DNA of 64,000 nucleotides. Source: Pontibacter actiniarum. GTDB lineage: Bacteria; Bacteroidota; Bacteroidia; Cytophagales; Hymenobacteraceae. This document shows, in pieces, positions 31,971 to 40,343 of the stretch (position 1 is its first letter; every line of letters starts with the position of its first letter). The notes under the pieces are model-generated. The model did no database searches, was not told the DNA's origin, and saw nothing but the letters and a program-made list of their open reading frames with translations. The DNA lies in NCBI RefSeq assembly GCF_003585765.1, contig NZ_CP021235.1, positions 4,092,001 through 4,156,000 of the forward strand, read 5' to 3'. The position numbers and the translations under genes are program-made.

Positions 31971-32723
31971 ATGCGGTATTTTTTAGAGATAGCTTACGAC
32001 GGAACCAGATTTCATGGATGGCAGGTGCAGCCCAATGCCCTCACGGTGCAGGAGGTGCTGGAAGATTGTTTAAGTAAGGTACTGCGCGAGAAGATCAACA
32101 CCACAGGCAGCGGCCGAACAGATACGGGTGTGCATGCCAGCGAGCAGTTTGTGCACTTCGATTCAGAGCAGCAGCTGGATCCGCAGCAGGTAGTGTATCG
32201 CCTCAACCGTATTCTTCCGGATGATATCTCTGTAAGAAATTTATACTTGGTACCCAACGAGGCGCATGCCCGCTTTGATGCCTTTGCCCGCACCTATCAT
32301 TATCACATTGCGCTGCATAAAAATCCATTTAAACGCTACTATGCCTGGTACCACAGTCGCGCCTTGGATGTAGAAAAGATGAATGAGGCGGCAGCTATAC
32401 TACTTAAGTACGAGGATTTTACTACCTTCAGCAAAGTAAAAGGCGATACCAAGCATTACCGCTGCGAAATGTATGAGGCTGTATGGCGGCAGGAAGGGGA
32501 GGAGCTGGTATTCACTATCCGGGCAAACAGGTTTCTGAGAGGTATGGTGCGGCTGATTGTGGGTACGCTGGTGGATGTTGGAAAAGGAAAGCTGACGGTG
32601 CAGGAGTTTGAGCAGGTGGTGGCAAGCCAAAATAGAAGTAAATCGAGCGGAGCGGCTCCTTCAGAGGGTTTATACCTGGCGAGGGTCGAGTATCCGCCTC
32701 ATATTATAGCGCGATCAACCTAA
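31971..32723 (+). CDS. truA: tRNA pseudouridine(38-40) synthase TruA
   Basis: 250 aa. Converts uridines 38-40 of the tRNA anticodon stem to pseudouridine. Seen: MRYFLEIAYDGTRFHGWQ at the start, GSGRTDTGVHASEQF with the catalytic Asp in RTDTGVHA (about residue 51), ARTYHYHI and FLRGMVRLIVGTLVDVGKG near 195-213. Start at the ATG 31971; an upstream TTG frame adds residues that do not fit the family. The -7 box just before it suggests a leaderless transcript. It is followed after 20 bases by the PLP enzyme gene, likely co-transcribed. Confidence 0.96.
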   Translation: MRYFLEIAYDGTRFHGWQVQPNALTVQEVLEDCLSKVLREKINTTGSGRTDTGVHASEQFVHFDSEQQLDPQQVVYRLNRILPDDISVRNLYLVPNEAHARFDAFARTYHYHIALHKNPFKRYYAWYHSRALDVEKMNEAAAILLKYEDFTTFSKVKGDTKHYRCEMYEAVWRQEGEELVFTIRANRFLRGMVRLIVGTLVDVGKGKLTVQEFEQVVASQNRSKSSGAAPSEGLYLARVEYPPHIIARST

Positions 32724-32743
32724 CCTAAAAACTAATCATACTT

Positions 32744-34051
32744 ATGCAACTAGAAGAGGACCACCTGGGGCCGCACTTAAATGGTAAACACCTGCGGCCA
32801 GAAAGCTTAATGATGAGCTACGGGTACAACCCTGAATGGTCAGAGATGGCTGTGAAAGCTCCTATCTATCAAACCTCCACCTTTGTTTTTAAAAACGCGG
32901 AAGAAGGCAAGGCCTTTTTCGAACTGGCATACGGCCTGCGCGAAAAGAACGCTGAAGAGCAACTAGGGCTAATTTACAGCCGCCTCAACAATCCCGATCT
33001 GGAGATACTGGAGAACCGCCTCCGCTTCTGGGACGGGGCCGAAGACGCGGCCGTTTTTGCCAGCGGTATGGCCGCCATCAGCACCACACTTCTTGCCCTC
33101 CTCAAACCCGGCGACGTTATCCTGCACAGCGAGCCTATCTATGGCGGCTCTGATTACTACATCAAAAATATCCTTCCTAAGTTCGGTATTCAAAGTATAG
33201 GCTTTCAGGCATGTGCCACCACCGAAGAAGTAGCACAGTTGTTAGAAGAATCTGGTGTAGCAGATAAACTGGCGATGGTATACCTCGAAACGCCGGCTAA
33301 CCCAACCAACCACCTGGTGGATATTGAGGGGTGTGTAGCGCTGGCCAGAAAACACTCCACCGAAGAAAAGAAAGTAGTAGTTGCCGTAGATAATACCTTT
33401 CTGGGGCCAGTGTTCTCTCACCCGCTCAAGCATGGGGCAGACCTGGTGCTATACTCAGCTACGAAGTATATCGGCGGTCACTCCGACCTGATTGCTGGTG
33501 CCTGTGCCGGTTCCGCTGCCTTGATGAAAGCGGTAAAAGGAATGCGCACCTTCGCAGGCTCCATGGCTAGCCCCTGGACCGGCTGGATGCTGATGCGAAG
33601 CCTTGAGACCCTGAAAATACGCATGGAAGCGCAGGCAAGAGGTGCAGAAACTGTAGCTGCCTACCTGAAACAACACCCGAAAGTGGAGAAGATCTACTAC
33701 CTCGGCGACCTGCAGGACAACCCACGGCAACAGGCTATTTATAACAAGCAATGCACCGCTGCAGGCTCCATGATCTCCTTCGACCTGAAAGGCGGTGAGA
33801 AAGACGCCTTCATGTTCCTGAACAGCCTGAAGCTGATAAAGCTGGCAGTAAGTTTGGGCGGCACCGAATCACTGGCCGAGCACCCTGCCTCCATGACGCA
33901 CTCTGATATCTGCCTCGCCGACCGAGCCAAAATGGGCATCGGGGAAGGTATGGTACGCATCTCAGTAGGCGTAGAGCACCCAGAAGATATCATCTCTGAT
34001 ATTGAGCAAGCGCTGGCTAAAGTAGCGGTAGCCGCAGCAGCTGAAGCTTAA
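32744..34051 (+). CDS. Cystathionine gamma-synthase family PLP enzyme
   Basis: 435 aa PLP enzyme of the Cys/Met metabolism family (cystathionine gamma-synthase, gamma-lyase, methionine gamma-lyase, O-acetylhomoserine sulfhydrylase). Seen: APIYQTSTFVFKN, LIYSRLNNPDLEILENRL, the PLP site SATKYIGGHSDLIAG near residues 235-249 with the Schiff-base Lys, TPANPTNHLVDI and SLGGTESLAEHPASMTHSDI in the C-terminal half. The members cannot be told apart by motif alone. RidA (6.3 kb) acts on imines made by this kind of enzyme. Terminator follows. Length is slightly above the family average because of the N-terminal extension. Confidence 0.85.
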   Translation: MQLEEDHLGPHLNGKHLRPESLMMSYGYNPEWSEMAVKAPIYQTSTFVFKNAEEGKAFFELAYGLREKNAEEQLGLIYSRLNNPDLEILENRLRFWDGAEDAAVFASGMAAISTTLLALLKPGDVILHSEPIYGGSDYYIKNILPKFGIQSIGFQACATTEEVAQLLEESGVADKLAMVYLETPANPTNHLVDIEGCVALARKHSTEEKKVVVAVDNTFLGPVFSHPLKHGADLVLYSATKYIGGHSDLIAGACAGSAALMKAVKGMRTFAGSMASPWTGWMLMRSLETLKIRMEAQARGAETVAAYLKQHPKVEKIYYLGDLQDNPRQQAIYNKQCTAAGSMISFDLKGGEKDAFMFLNSLKLIKLAVSLGGTESLAEHPASMTHSDICLADRAKMGIGEGMVRISVGVEHPEDIISDIEQALAKVAVAAAAEA

Positions 34052-34072
34052 CGTATAAGTATGAAAGTATAG

Positions 34073-34104
34073 AAAGGCTGGGGCTACGTATAGCTCCAGC
34101 CTTT
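34073..34104 (+). terminator. Terminator of the PLP enzyme gene
   Basis: 14-bp stem with one G-T pair, arms 34073-34086 and 34091-34104, loop CGTA, then a T6 run. Two AAGTAT-like words (about 34057 and 34066) precede it. Confidence 0.85.
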
Positions 34105-34280
34105 TTTGTTTTGGCAAATACAACGAAACTTGGTCTGTTCTCTTTGCCTTATACCCCAAGAAGGTGCTGTGGCTGTGATATAAGCGCTTTGGCTAGAGCT
34201 AATCAAGTGAACCCACCCCTGCCCCTCCCGAGAGGGAAATTAGTATAAGCTCCGTTAACAGTGGCTAACTGATTTATTCT

Positions 34281-34404
34281 CAGCCCTTGGGTTGAGCGCC
34301 TTGTGCATGTTGCGGTGCCCGTAAGGGCAGCCCGCAACGGAGCGAGGGCAGCTTCAGGCACACAGCGCGATGCCCAAGGACGAGGCCTCGCGGCCGTGAG
34401 CGCT
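34281..34404. repeat. Long composite palindromic non-coding element
   Basis: Nested pairing: CCTTGGG near 34285 with CCCAAGG near 34373, GCGC with GCGC, TGTGC with GCACA, and an inner hairpin at 34309-34338 (GTTGCGG TGCCC gtaa GGGCA gc CCGCAAC). A GAGGCCTCGCGGCC motif and a closing GAGCGCTC follow. No open reading frame of note. Compensating pairs at several levels suggest a structured RNA or a dispersed repeat. Confidence 0.55.
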
Positions 34405-34528
34405 CCAAAGTATAAAGTGGAACAGTAGGTATTTGAGAGCTGGAGGATGAGCAGTGGCTAGAAAGGATAGCTTGGTTGGAGATGCAAAGAACTAAGGCAA
34501 TGGAAGTATAAGCAGGGGCAGTCTAAGG

Positions 34529-34650
34529 CACAAGCGGACGCTTGCGCCAGAGAAGCTGTTTCAAGCATCAGCTGCAAGTATGGCTTTTCAAGCCAGCTGA
34601 GTCACAGACTCAACATCATAGTTAGACACAAGTCTAAAGACTTGCGCCAT
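34529..34650. repeat. REP-like hairpin array
   Basis: Four short palindromes in 120 bases: CAAGCG-GA-CGCTTG (34531-34544), TGGCTT-TTC-AAGCCA (about 34580-34595), TGAGTC-ACA-GACTCA (34598-34612) and CAAGTCT-AA-AGACTTG (34629-34644). The first and last share a preceding CA and a trailing CGCCA and start 98 bases apart. No gene was found in 34105-34848. Confidence 0.6.
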
Positions 34651-34848
34651 GAAAGTCCATGAAGGCGAAAGGGGAACTAATAGCGGAAAGGTACCCACTA
34701 TTCAAAAGTATCATCCCTGTTCATTCTCAAATCCTGAAAATCCTGATCCAAAACCATTAACTTTACAATCGGTTAAACATAGACGCACGTAAAGAAGAAA
34801 CTGTGCAAAGCTGCGTTCATATTTTGCCCATTTAAGCTGAAACACCCT

Positions 34849-36618
34849 TTGGAAGATAAACCTAAAAATAGCGGTAAAGTATTCGACTCTGACGTGTTAA
34901 AGCGACTGTTCACGTTCGTGAGACCTTACGTCAAGACGTTTTACTTCATCATATTCCTGACTTTCGCCTCGGCCATACTGGCGGCCCTGCGCCCGTTCCT
35001 GATTCAGTACACGGTAGACCACGAGATTCTGAACAGCGACTGGGAGGGCCTGAACCGCATGTTTGTGATCCTGGGCGTGTTGCTGGTGGTGCATGCCATT
35101 GTGCAGTACCTGCACACGTACTTTGCGGGTTGGCTGGGGCAGCACGTGGTGCGCGATATCCGCATTAAGCTCTACCGCCACATCCTGGACCTGCGCCTCA
35201 AATTCTTTGACAGAACACCGATAGGTACCCTGGTTACCCGAAACGTGTCGGACGTGGAGACGCTGTCGGATGTGTTTAGCGAGGGCCTGGCGGCCATGAT
35301 CGGCGATATCCTGCAGCTGGTGTTCATCCTGGGCTTCATGTTCTACATCGATTGGGAACTGGCCCTGGTGAGTCTTTCCACGTTCCCGCTCATGATCATC
35401 AGTACCTATATTTTTAAGGAGAAGATCAAAAATACTTTCCAGGAGGTGCGTACGGCGGTGGCGCGGCTAAACTCTTTCGTGCAGGAGCATATTACGGGCA
35501 TGAGCATCGTGCAGATCTTCAACAACGAGAAGCGCGAGATGGAGAAGTTTCAGGAGATCAACAAGGAGCACACCCGCGCCAACGTCCGGTCTGTGCTCTA
35601 CTACTCGGTGTACTTCCCAATTGCAGAGATCATCGGGGCGGCCGGTCTGGGCCTGCTGGTGTGGTACGGGGCCTACGGTGTAATAGAGGACGACACAACG
35701 CTGGGTACGCTGATGGCCTTTATCATGTACATCCAGATGTTCTTCCGCCCCATCCGCCAGATTGCCGACCGCTTTAACACCCTGCAGCTGGGTGTGGTGA
35801 GCACGGAGCGCCTCATGCGCCTGCTCGACAGCAAAGAAATGATTCCGGACAACGGCAGCTATGCCCCCGAAAAGATAAAGGGCAGCGTGCGCTTCGAGAA
35901 CGTGTGGTTTGCCTACAAAGACGAGGACTGGGTGCTGCGCGATATTTCCTTTGATGTGAAAGCTGGCCAGTCTGTCGCGTTTGTGGGGGCAACGGGTGCC
36001 GGTAAAACCTCTGTTATCAACCTGCTCAACCGCTTCTACGAAATCAACAAAGGGCACATTATCATTGATGGGCACGACCTGCAGGAGTATGACCTGAGCG
36101 TGCTGCGCCACCACATCGGCGTGGTGCTGCAGGATGTGTTCCTTTTCTCCGGAAGCATAGCCGACAACATCACGCTAGGCAACAAAGCCATCACGGAGGA
36201 GCAGATCTGGCACGCCGCCGACCTGGTGGGGGCACGCAGGTTTATAGAGCGACTGCCGGGCGGGCTGCACTACCAGGTGATGGAGCGCGGGGCGACCTTG
36301 TCAGTAGGCCAGCGCCAGCTCATCTCGTTTGTGCGGGCCATGGTGTACAACCCGGAGATCATCATCCTGGACGAGGCCACCTCCAGCGTGGACTCCGAAA
36401 CCGAAGAGCTGATACAGTATGCGATAGACCAGCTGATGCACGGCCGTACCTCCATTGTAATCGCGCACCGCCTCAGCACCATCCAGAAAGCCGATAAGAT
36501 TATCGTGCTGGACCGCGGGGAGCTGAAGGAGATGGGCAACCACGAAGAGCTGCTGCGCCACAATGGCTACTATGCCCAGCTGTACCAGATGCAGTACAAG
36601 AACATGATCGACTTATGA
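34849..36618 (+). CDS. ABC exporter half, MdlB-like (canonical Walker B)
   Basis: 589 aa, six N-terminal membrane helices (exporter type) and an ATPase domain. Walker A GATGAGKT at 380-387, an LSVGQ signature at 484-488 (not LSGGQ), Walker B IIILDEATSS with the catalytic Glu509 and DSETEEL. The combination of an intact Walker B with a degenerate signature is that of the MdlB-type partner in heterodimeric exporters. TTG at 34849 is the start; there is no earlier ATG. The following membrane-anchored GyrI-like gene overlaps its stop by four bases. Substrate unknown; lipids or drugs are usual for this family. Confidence 0.9.
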   Translation: MEDKPKNSGKVFDSDVLKRLFTFVRPYVKTFYFIIFLTFASAILAALRPFLIQYTVDHEILNSDWEGLNRMFVILGVLLVVHAIVQYLHTYFAGWLGQHVVRDIRIKLYRHILDLRLKFFDRTPIGTLVTRNVSDVETLSDVFSEGLAAMIGDILQLVFILGFMFYIDWELALVSLSTFPLMIISTYIFKEKIKNTFQEVRTAVARLNSFVQEHITGMSIVQIFNNEKREMEKFQEINKEHTRANVRSVLYYSVYFPIAEIIGAAGLGLLVWYGAYGVIEDDTTLGTLMAFIMYIQMFFRPIRQIADRFNTLQLGVVSTERLMRLLDSKEMIPDNGSYAPEKIKGSVRFENVWFAYKDEDWVLRDISFDVKAGQSVAFVGATGAGKTSVINLLNRFYEINKGHIIIDGHDLQEYDLSVLRHHIGVVLQDVFLFSGSIADNITLGNKAITEEQIWHAADLVGARRFIERLPGGLHYQVMERGATLSVGQRQLISFVRAMVYNPEIIILDEATSSVDSETEELIQYAIDQLMHGRTSIVIAHRLSTIQKADKIIVLDRGELKEMGNHEELLRHNGYYAQLYQMQYKNMIDL

Positions 36619-37133
36619 AAAAACTACTCTACGTAATGGCAGGCTTCGCCATTCTCCTGTTGGTGTTTTATACCTATATCGGCGGCTTCACAGCGCCGGA
36701 TGTAACCCTTACCACCTCCAAGCCCATGTATGTGGCCGGGCAGCCCTTCGAAGGCTCTGTAGAGGATGAGGCCATGGGCAACCTGTTTCAGCGGGCCTCG
36801 CAGGTGCTGGAGCAGGGAGAGCTGGAGGGCATGCTGGGCAACATCTACTACAACGACCCGGACAAGAGCGGCGACAGCATCCGCGCCTTTATCGGCGTGG
36901 TTATCCCTGACTCTACGGCTAGCCTGCCGCCGGGCTACACGCTGCGCACCGTGCCCGGCGGGCGCCAGGTAGTGCACGCCGAGGTCAACGCCAGTGTGGC
37001 CATGTCGCCACGGAAGCTGTATGCGGCCGTTTTTGACTATGCCAAGGAGGAGAAGCTGAAGCTGGAGGAGTTTTACGTAGAGTGGTTCCCGGAGGAAGAC
37101 CAGGGCGTGCTGGAGGTGCCTGTAAAGCAGTAG
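36615..37133 (+). CDS. Membrane-anchored GyrI-like domain protein
   Basis: 172 aa. A single N-terminal helix MKKLLYVMAGFAILLLVFYT anchors a soluble domain resembling the GyrI-like small-molecule-binding fold: GGFTAPDVTLTTSKPMYVAG, and RAFIGVVIPDSTASLPPGYT with VHAEVNASVA and WFPEEDQGVLEVPV. The ATG lies in a four-base ATGA overlap with the ABC gene, so the two are co-translated and may work together, perhaps as a ligand sensor or helper for the transporter (inference). The domain resemblance is by pattern, not proven. Confidence 0.7.
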   Translation: MKKLLYVMAGFAILLLVFYTYIGGFTAPDVTLTTSKPMYVAGQPFEGSVEDEAMGNLFQRASQVLEQGELEGMLGNIYYNDPDKSGDSIRAFIGVVIPDSTASLPPGYTLRTVPGGRQVVHAEVNASVAMSPRKLYAAVFDYAKEEKLKLEEFYVEWFPEEDQGVLEVPVKQ

Positions 37134-37140
37134 GCCATAC

Positions 37141-37170
37141 TTGGAAGTATAGATTAATACTATATCTTTG
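37141..37170 (+). promoter_or_regulatory. Promoter of the TetR gene
   Basis: TTG (37141-37143), 19 bases, TATCTTTG (37163-37170). The TTG at 37168 that could be read as a start codon is part of this -7 box, which moves the real start to 37225. Confidence 0.65.
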
Positions 37171-37224
37171 GGAGAAGGGAAGGCTGCCACGGCCACTGAT
37201 CCCGGCAACCATAGCTACCGTATT

Positions 37225-37836
37225 TTGAGCAAGAAAGCAGAGGCCAAGAAGGAGCTGATCCTGGAGGCAGCAAAGAACGTATTCGGCAGGTTAGGCTACA
37301 GCAAGGCCACCCTCGACGACATTGCGGCGGCCATTGGCATGAAGAAGCCCTCGCTGTACTACTACTACAAAAGCAAGGAACTGCTCTACATCGAGGCTTT
37401 CTCGCAGGAGTGGAAAGACCGCCTGTCGCACATCAAGAAGCTGGCAGAGCATGAGCCCAACCCGCACAAGCGCCTGCTGCTCTACATTCAGTCCTCGCTT
37501 CGCTATTACCAGGAAATCGTGTCGGAGCACACCATCTCCATCAAAGTACTGATCGAGACGCGCGCCATGTTCCAGGAGCTCTTCCGGACGTCCAGGGGCA
37601 AGGAGGCGAACTACTACGCCGCCGTTATCAAAGAGGGGATCGCCAAAGAGGTTTTCATTTCCTGCGAGGCCGACCGTGTGGGCTACTCAATGATGGTGGT
37701 GAAGGACCTGATCCAGTTTGAGGAGTTCCAGCGCGCCGATTTCCACCAGCTCCCTTCCATCGACTTTGAGAAGATTGAGCGCGATGTGCTGTACACCATC
37801 AACCTCATCCTGAACGGCATTGCGGCCAAGCCATAA
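37225..37836 (+). CDS. TetR/AcrR family transcriptional regulator
   Basis: 203 aa. N-terminal helix-turn-helix AAKNVFGRLGYSKATLDDIA then KPSLYYYYKSKELLYIEAFS, the TetR pattern; the C-terminal helices form the ligand-binding part. TTG at 37225 is preferred: it begins SKKAEAKKELILEAAKN, where TetR proteins normally start, whereas TTG 37168 lies inside the promoter -7 box. It sits between the two ABC exporter halves and is a plausible regulator of them, as often seen for TetR genes beside multidrug pumps. Converges with the XRE-type gene, sharing a terminator. Confidence 0.87.
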   Translation: MSKKAEAKKELILEAAKNVFGRLGYSKATLDDIAAAIGMKKPSLYYYYKSKELLYIEAFSQEWKDRLSHIKKLAEHEPNPHKRLLLYIQSSLRYYQEIVSEHTISIKVLIETRAMFQELFRTSRGKEANYYAAVIKEGIAKEVFISCEADRVGYSMMVVKDLIQFEEFQRADFHQLPSIDFEKIERDVLYTINLILNGIAAKP

Positions 37837-37841
37837 AAAAA

Positions 37842-37860
37842 GCGACACTTACTGTGTCGC
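37842..37860. terminator. Short bidirectional terminator
   Basis: Stem GCGACAC/GTGTCGC, arms 37842-37848 and 37854-37860, five-base loop, with an A7 run on the left. The loop contains the stop codon of the minus-strand gene. Confidence 0.6.
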
Positions 37861-38259
37861 CTTGTACTCATCTAGCTTTGCCTTCAGGGCCTCTACATCC
37901 GGCTTGTGCCCTTTGGCCACCTCCGCCGCATCCAGCTCAATCAGCATGTCCTGCATCTGCCTCAGATAGGCGGCCTTGTCTTTCTTCAGGCAGCCCTTCT
38001 GGTGATCGTGGCAGTTGCCGTCCTCGTCCATCGCTTTGAACATGCTGCCCTCGCCGTATATAAGCCACTGCGGGTTCAGGTCTTTAAAGTTCTTGATAAT
38101 CGTCACCAACTCATCCAGTACGATGTTACGGCCATGGATAATGTGGTCAAGGGTTTCCTCGTCGCTGCCGGTCATGGAGAGAAGGTCTTCCATTTCCAGT
38201 TCTTTCAGGTTGGTGTAAAACCTGAATCGTTTACCTATTTGTTGCAAGTCGATGGCCAT
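37849..38259 (-). CDS. XRE-type HTH regulator
   Basis: 136 aa. An N-terminal helix-turn-helix of the Cro/CI type is suggested by LLSMTGSDEETLDHIIHGRN then LDELVTIIKNFKDLNPQWLI and the closing YGEGSMFK, which is a common pattern in Bacteroidota phage-type repressors (LNPxWLxxGEG). The C-terminal half is helical and charged with a CHDHQKGC cysteine-histidine cluster that could bind metal. ATG at 38259 is chosen because a TTG frame two codons earlier adds nothing. Single gene facing TetR; target unknown. Confidence 0.75.
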   Translation of the reverse strand: MAIDLQQIGKRFRFYTNLKELEMEDLLSMTGSDEETLDHIIHGRNIVLDELVTIIKNFKDLNPQWLIYGEGSMFKAMDEDGNCHDHQKGCLKKDKAAYLRQMQDMLIELDAAEVAKGHKPDVEALKAKLDEYKATQ

Positions 38260-38406
38260 ACGCAAAGAGTTTTAGTGAGTTTTAAGTGATAGTAAATTTG
38301 CTGTACGTAAGCATAACAGAATCTGCACTAAAAAAATCCCTCAACCCGCGGTTGGCATGCGTAAGCAGCCTTAGAAATGGCCAACGGCACGTAAAAGTTG
38401 GCAAGC

Positions 38407-40191
38407 TTATTCGGAGTCTTCCTGCTGCAGCTGCCGTTCGTAGAGCTGCTTGTACAGGCCCTCCCTGCTAATGAGCTCCTCATGCGTGCCGTGCTGCACG
38501 ATCTCGCCGTCCTCCATCACCAGTATTCTGTCGGCCAGTTTCACAGAGGATACCCGGTGCGAGATAATGATGCTGGTGCGGTCTTTCATGATGCGGCGCA
38601 GGCTGTTGAGGATGGCGTTCTCCGTTTTGGTGTCCACGGCCGAGAGCGAGTCGTCGAGGATCAGGATGCTTGGCTCCCGCACCAGTGCCCGGGCGATAGA
38701 CACCCGCTGTTTCTGCCCGCCGGAGAGCGTAATGCCGCGCTCGCCCAGCTTGGTGTCGAACTTTTCGGGGAAGCGCATGATGTTCTCGTACACATCGGCG
38801 TCCTTGGCCGACTGCACCATCTGCTCCTCGGTTATGCTTGGCAGGCCGAAGCCGATGTTGTTGCGGATGGAGTCGGAGAACAGGAACACATCCTGCGGCA
38901 CGTAGCCAATCTGGCTGCGCAGGCTGTGCAGGTTGTAGTCGCGCACGTCCACCCCGTCGATGAGCACGCGCCCGCCGGTGGCGTCGTACATGCGCGGCAG
39001 CAGGTTGGCGATGGTGCTTTTGCCGGAGCCGGTGTTGCCGATTACCGCCAGGGTTTCGCCGTGCCGGATGCTGAACGATACCTGCCTGAGCGCATGGATG
39101 CCCGTATCCGGGTAAACGAAGTCCACGTTCTCGAAGCGGATGTCGCCGACCAGCTCCTTGCTGATATTCTCGCGGGGCACGATGTTGTTCTTGGTGTGCA
39201 GGAACTCGTTGATGCGCTCCTGCGAGGCGGCGGCGCGCTGCACGAGGCTGGCCGTCCAGCCCAGCGAGGTTACCGGCCAGGTCAGCATGTTCACGTAGAT
39301 GATAAACTCGGCAATGTTACCGGTGGTGATGCTGCCGTTGATTACCTCCTGGCCGCCAATGTACACGGTAATGATGGTGCTGAGGCCCACCAGGAAGAGC
39401 ACCAGCGGGAAGAACAGCGAGTTTACGAAGTTCAGCTCCAGCGACTTGTCTTTGTAGGTGTTGCTGGCCGTGGTGAAGTTGTTGTGCGAGTCCTCCTCCC
39501 GCACAAAGGACTTTATAACCCGTATACCGGAGAAAGCCTCCTGCACAAAGGTGTTGATGCCCGACAGGCTGCGCTGGATCTCATCAGACTTGCGCTGGAT
39601 AATGTTGTTGACGTAGTAGATGCTGATCGCCAGTACCGGCAGCGGAATCAGCGTGTAAAGCGTGAGCTTCACGTTAACAGACAGCATGTACGGGATCACC
39701 ATCAGGAACAGCACCACCAGGTTCATGCCGTACATAATGGCCGGGCCCACGTACATGCGCACGCGGCTCACATCCTCGGAGATGCGCGCCATCAGGTCGC
39801 CGGTGTTGTTTCTGCGGTAGAAGCTGAGCGGCAGGCTCTGGTAATGGTCGTATATCTCGTTTTTGAGGTCGTTCTCGATCAGGCGGCTCATCACGATGAT
39901 GGTCTGGCGCACGAAGAACAGGAACACCCCGCGCAGCAGCGCCATCAGCAGGATAATCACCCCGTACACCAGAATGCTTCTCGTGAAGACATCATACACC
40001 ACCTCCTGCTGCGCCATGCCTTTGTAGAGGCCGTGCAGGTTTATACCCTCTTTGATCAGGTTAAAAGCGTAGCGCACTACCTGCGCCGGCAGAATCTGAA
40101 AAAAGTTGGAGATAATGGTGAAGATAAGCCCCAGCAAGAGCCTATACTTATACTTGAGTAGGTATTTATTTAAATATCGTAACGATTTCAC
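38407..40191 (-). CDS. ABC exporter half, MdlA-like (degenerate Walker B)
   Basis: 594 aa, six membrane helices and an ATPase domain. Walker A GNTGSGKST at 385-393 and a normal LSGGQ signature at 489-493, but Walker B reads ILDDSLSAVD with Asp514 in place of the catalytic Glu. The E. coli MdlA partner shows the same Asp. It thus complements the MdlB-like half at 34.8 kb: together they would form one competent and one degenerate ATP site. GTG is the start (40191). Oriented towards the other half with four genes in between. Substrate unknown. Confidence 0.9.
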   Translation of the reverse strand: MKSLRYLNKYLLKYKYRLLLGLIFTIISNFFQILPAQVVRYAFNLIKEGINLHGLYKGMAQQEVVYDVFTRSILVYGVIILLMALLRGVFLFFVRQTIIVMSRLIENDLKNEIYDHYQSLPLSFYRRNNTGDLMARISEDVSRVRMYVGPAIMYGMNLVVLFLMVIPYMLSVNVKLTLYTLIPLPVLAISIYYVNNIIQRKSDEIQRSLSGINTFVQEAFSGIRVIKSFVREEDSHNNFTTASNTYKDKSLELNFVNSLFFPLVLFLVGLSTIITVYIGGQEVINGSITTGNIAEFIIYVNMLTWPVTSLGWTASLVQRAAASQERINEFLHTKNNIVPRENISKELVGDIRFENVDFVYPDTGIHALRQVSFSIRHGETLAVIGNTGSGKSTIANLLPRMYDATGGRVLIDGVDVRDYNLHSLRSQIGYVPQDVFLFSDSIRNNIGFGLPSITEEQMVQSAKDADVYENIMRFPEKFDTKLGERGITLSGGQKQRVSIARALVREPSILILDDSLSAVDTKTENAILNSLRRIMKDRTSIIISHRVSSVKLADRILVMEDGEIVQHGTHEELISREGLYKQLYERQLQQEDSE

Positions 40192-40241
40192 AGTCAGAAC
40201 TTGTAGCCCGCTGGCTTTTACGTAGAGTTACCGCGGACAAA

Positions 40242-40271
40242 TTGAAATAATAAAAAAAAGAACTAATTTTG
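40242..40271 (+). promoter_or_regulatory. Promoter of the leucine dehydrogenase gene
   Basis: TTG (40242-40244), 19 bases, TAATTTTG (40264-40271), 72 bases before the ATG. Good fit to the consensus. Confidence 0.7.
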
Positions 40272-40343
40272 CAGCGCGAAACCGGGAGGGTGCCATTAGC
40301 CTCCTCTTCACAAAGATAGAACAACCCCTAATCAAAACTATAA

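Noticed and set aside
34281-34650. CRISPR array
   Set aside because: The palindromes are not regularly spaced identical repeats with unique spacers, and no cas gene is present.
36624-37208. Minus-strand 194-codon frame opposite the GyrI-like gene
   Set aside because: Antisense of a gene that is translationally coupled to the ABC gene; no motif of its own.
38398-40161. A 587-codon plus-strand open frame opposite the ABC exporter gene
   Set aside because: It mirrors the ABC gene on the other strand. The protein is rich in His, Val, Gln and Asp without any fold signature, which is what high-GC antisense frames look like; the ABC gene itself has all motifs.
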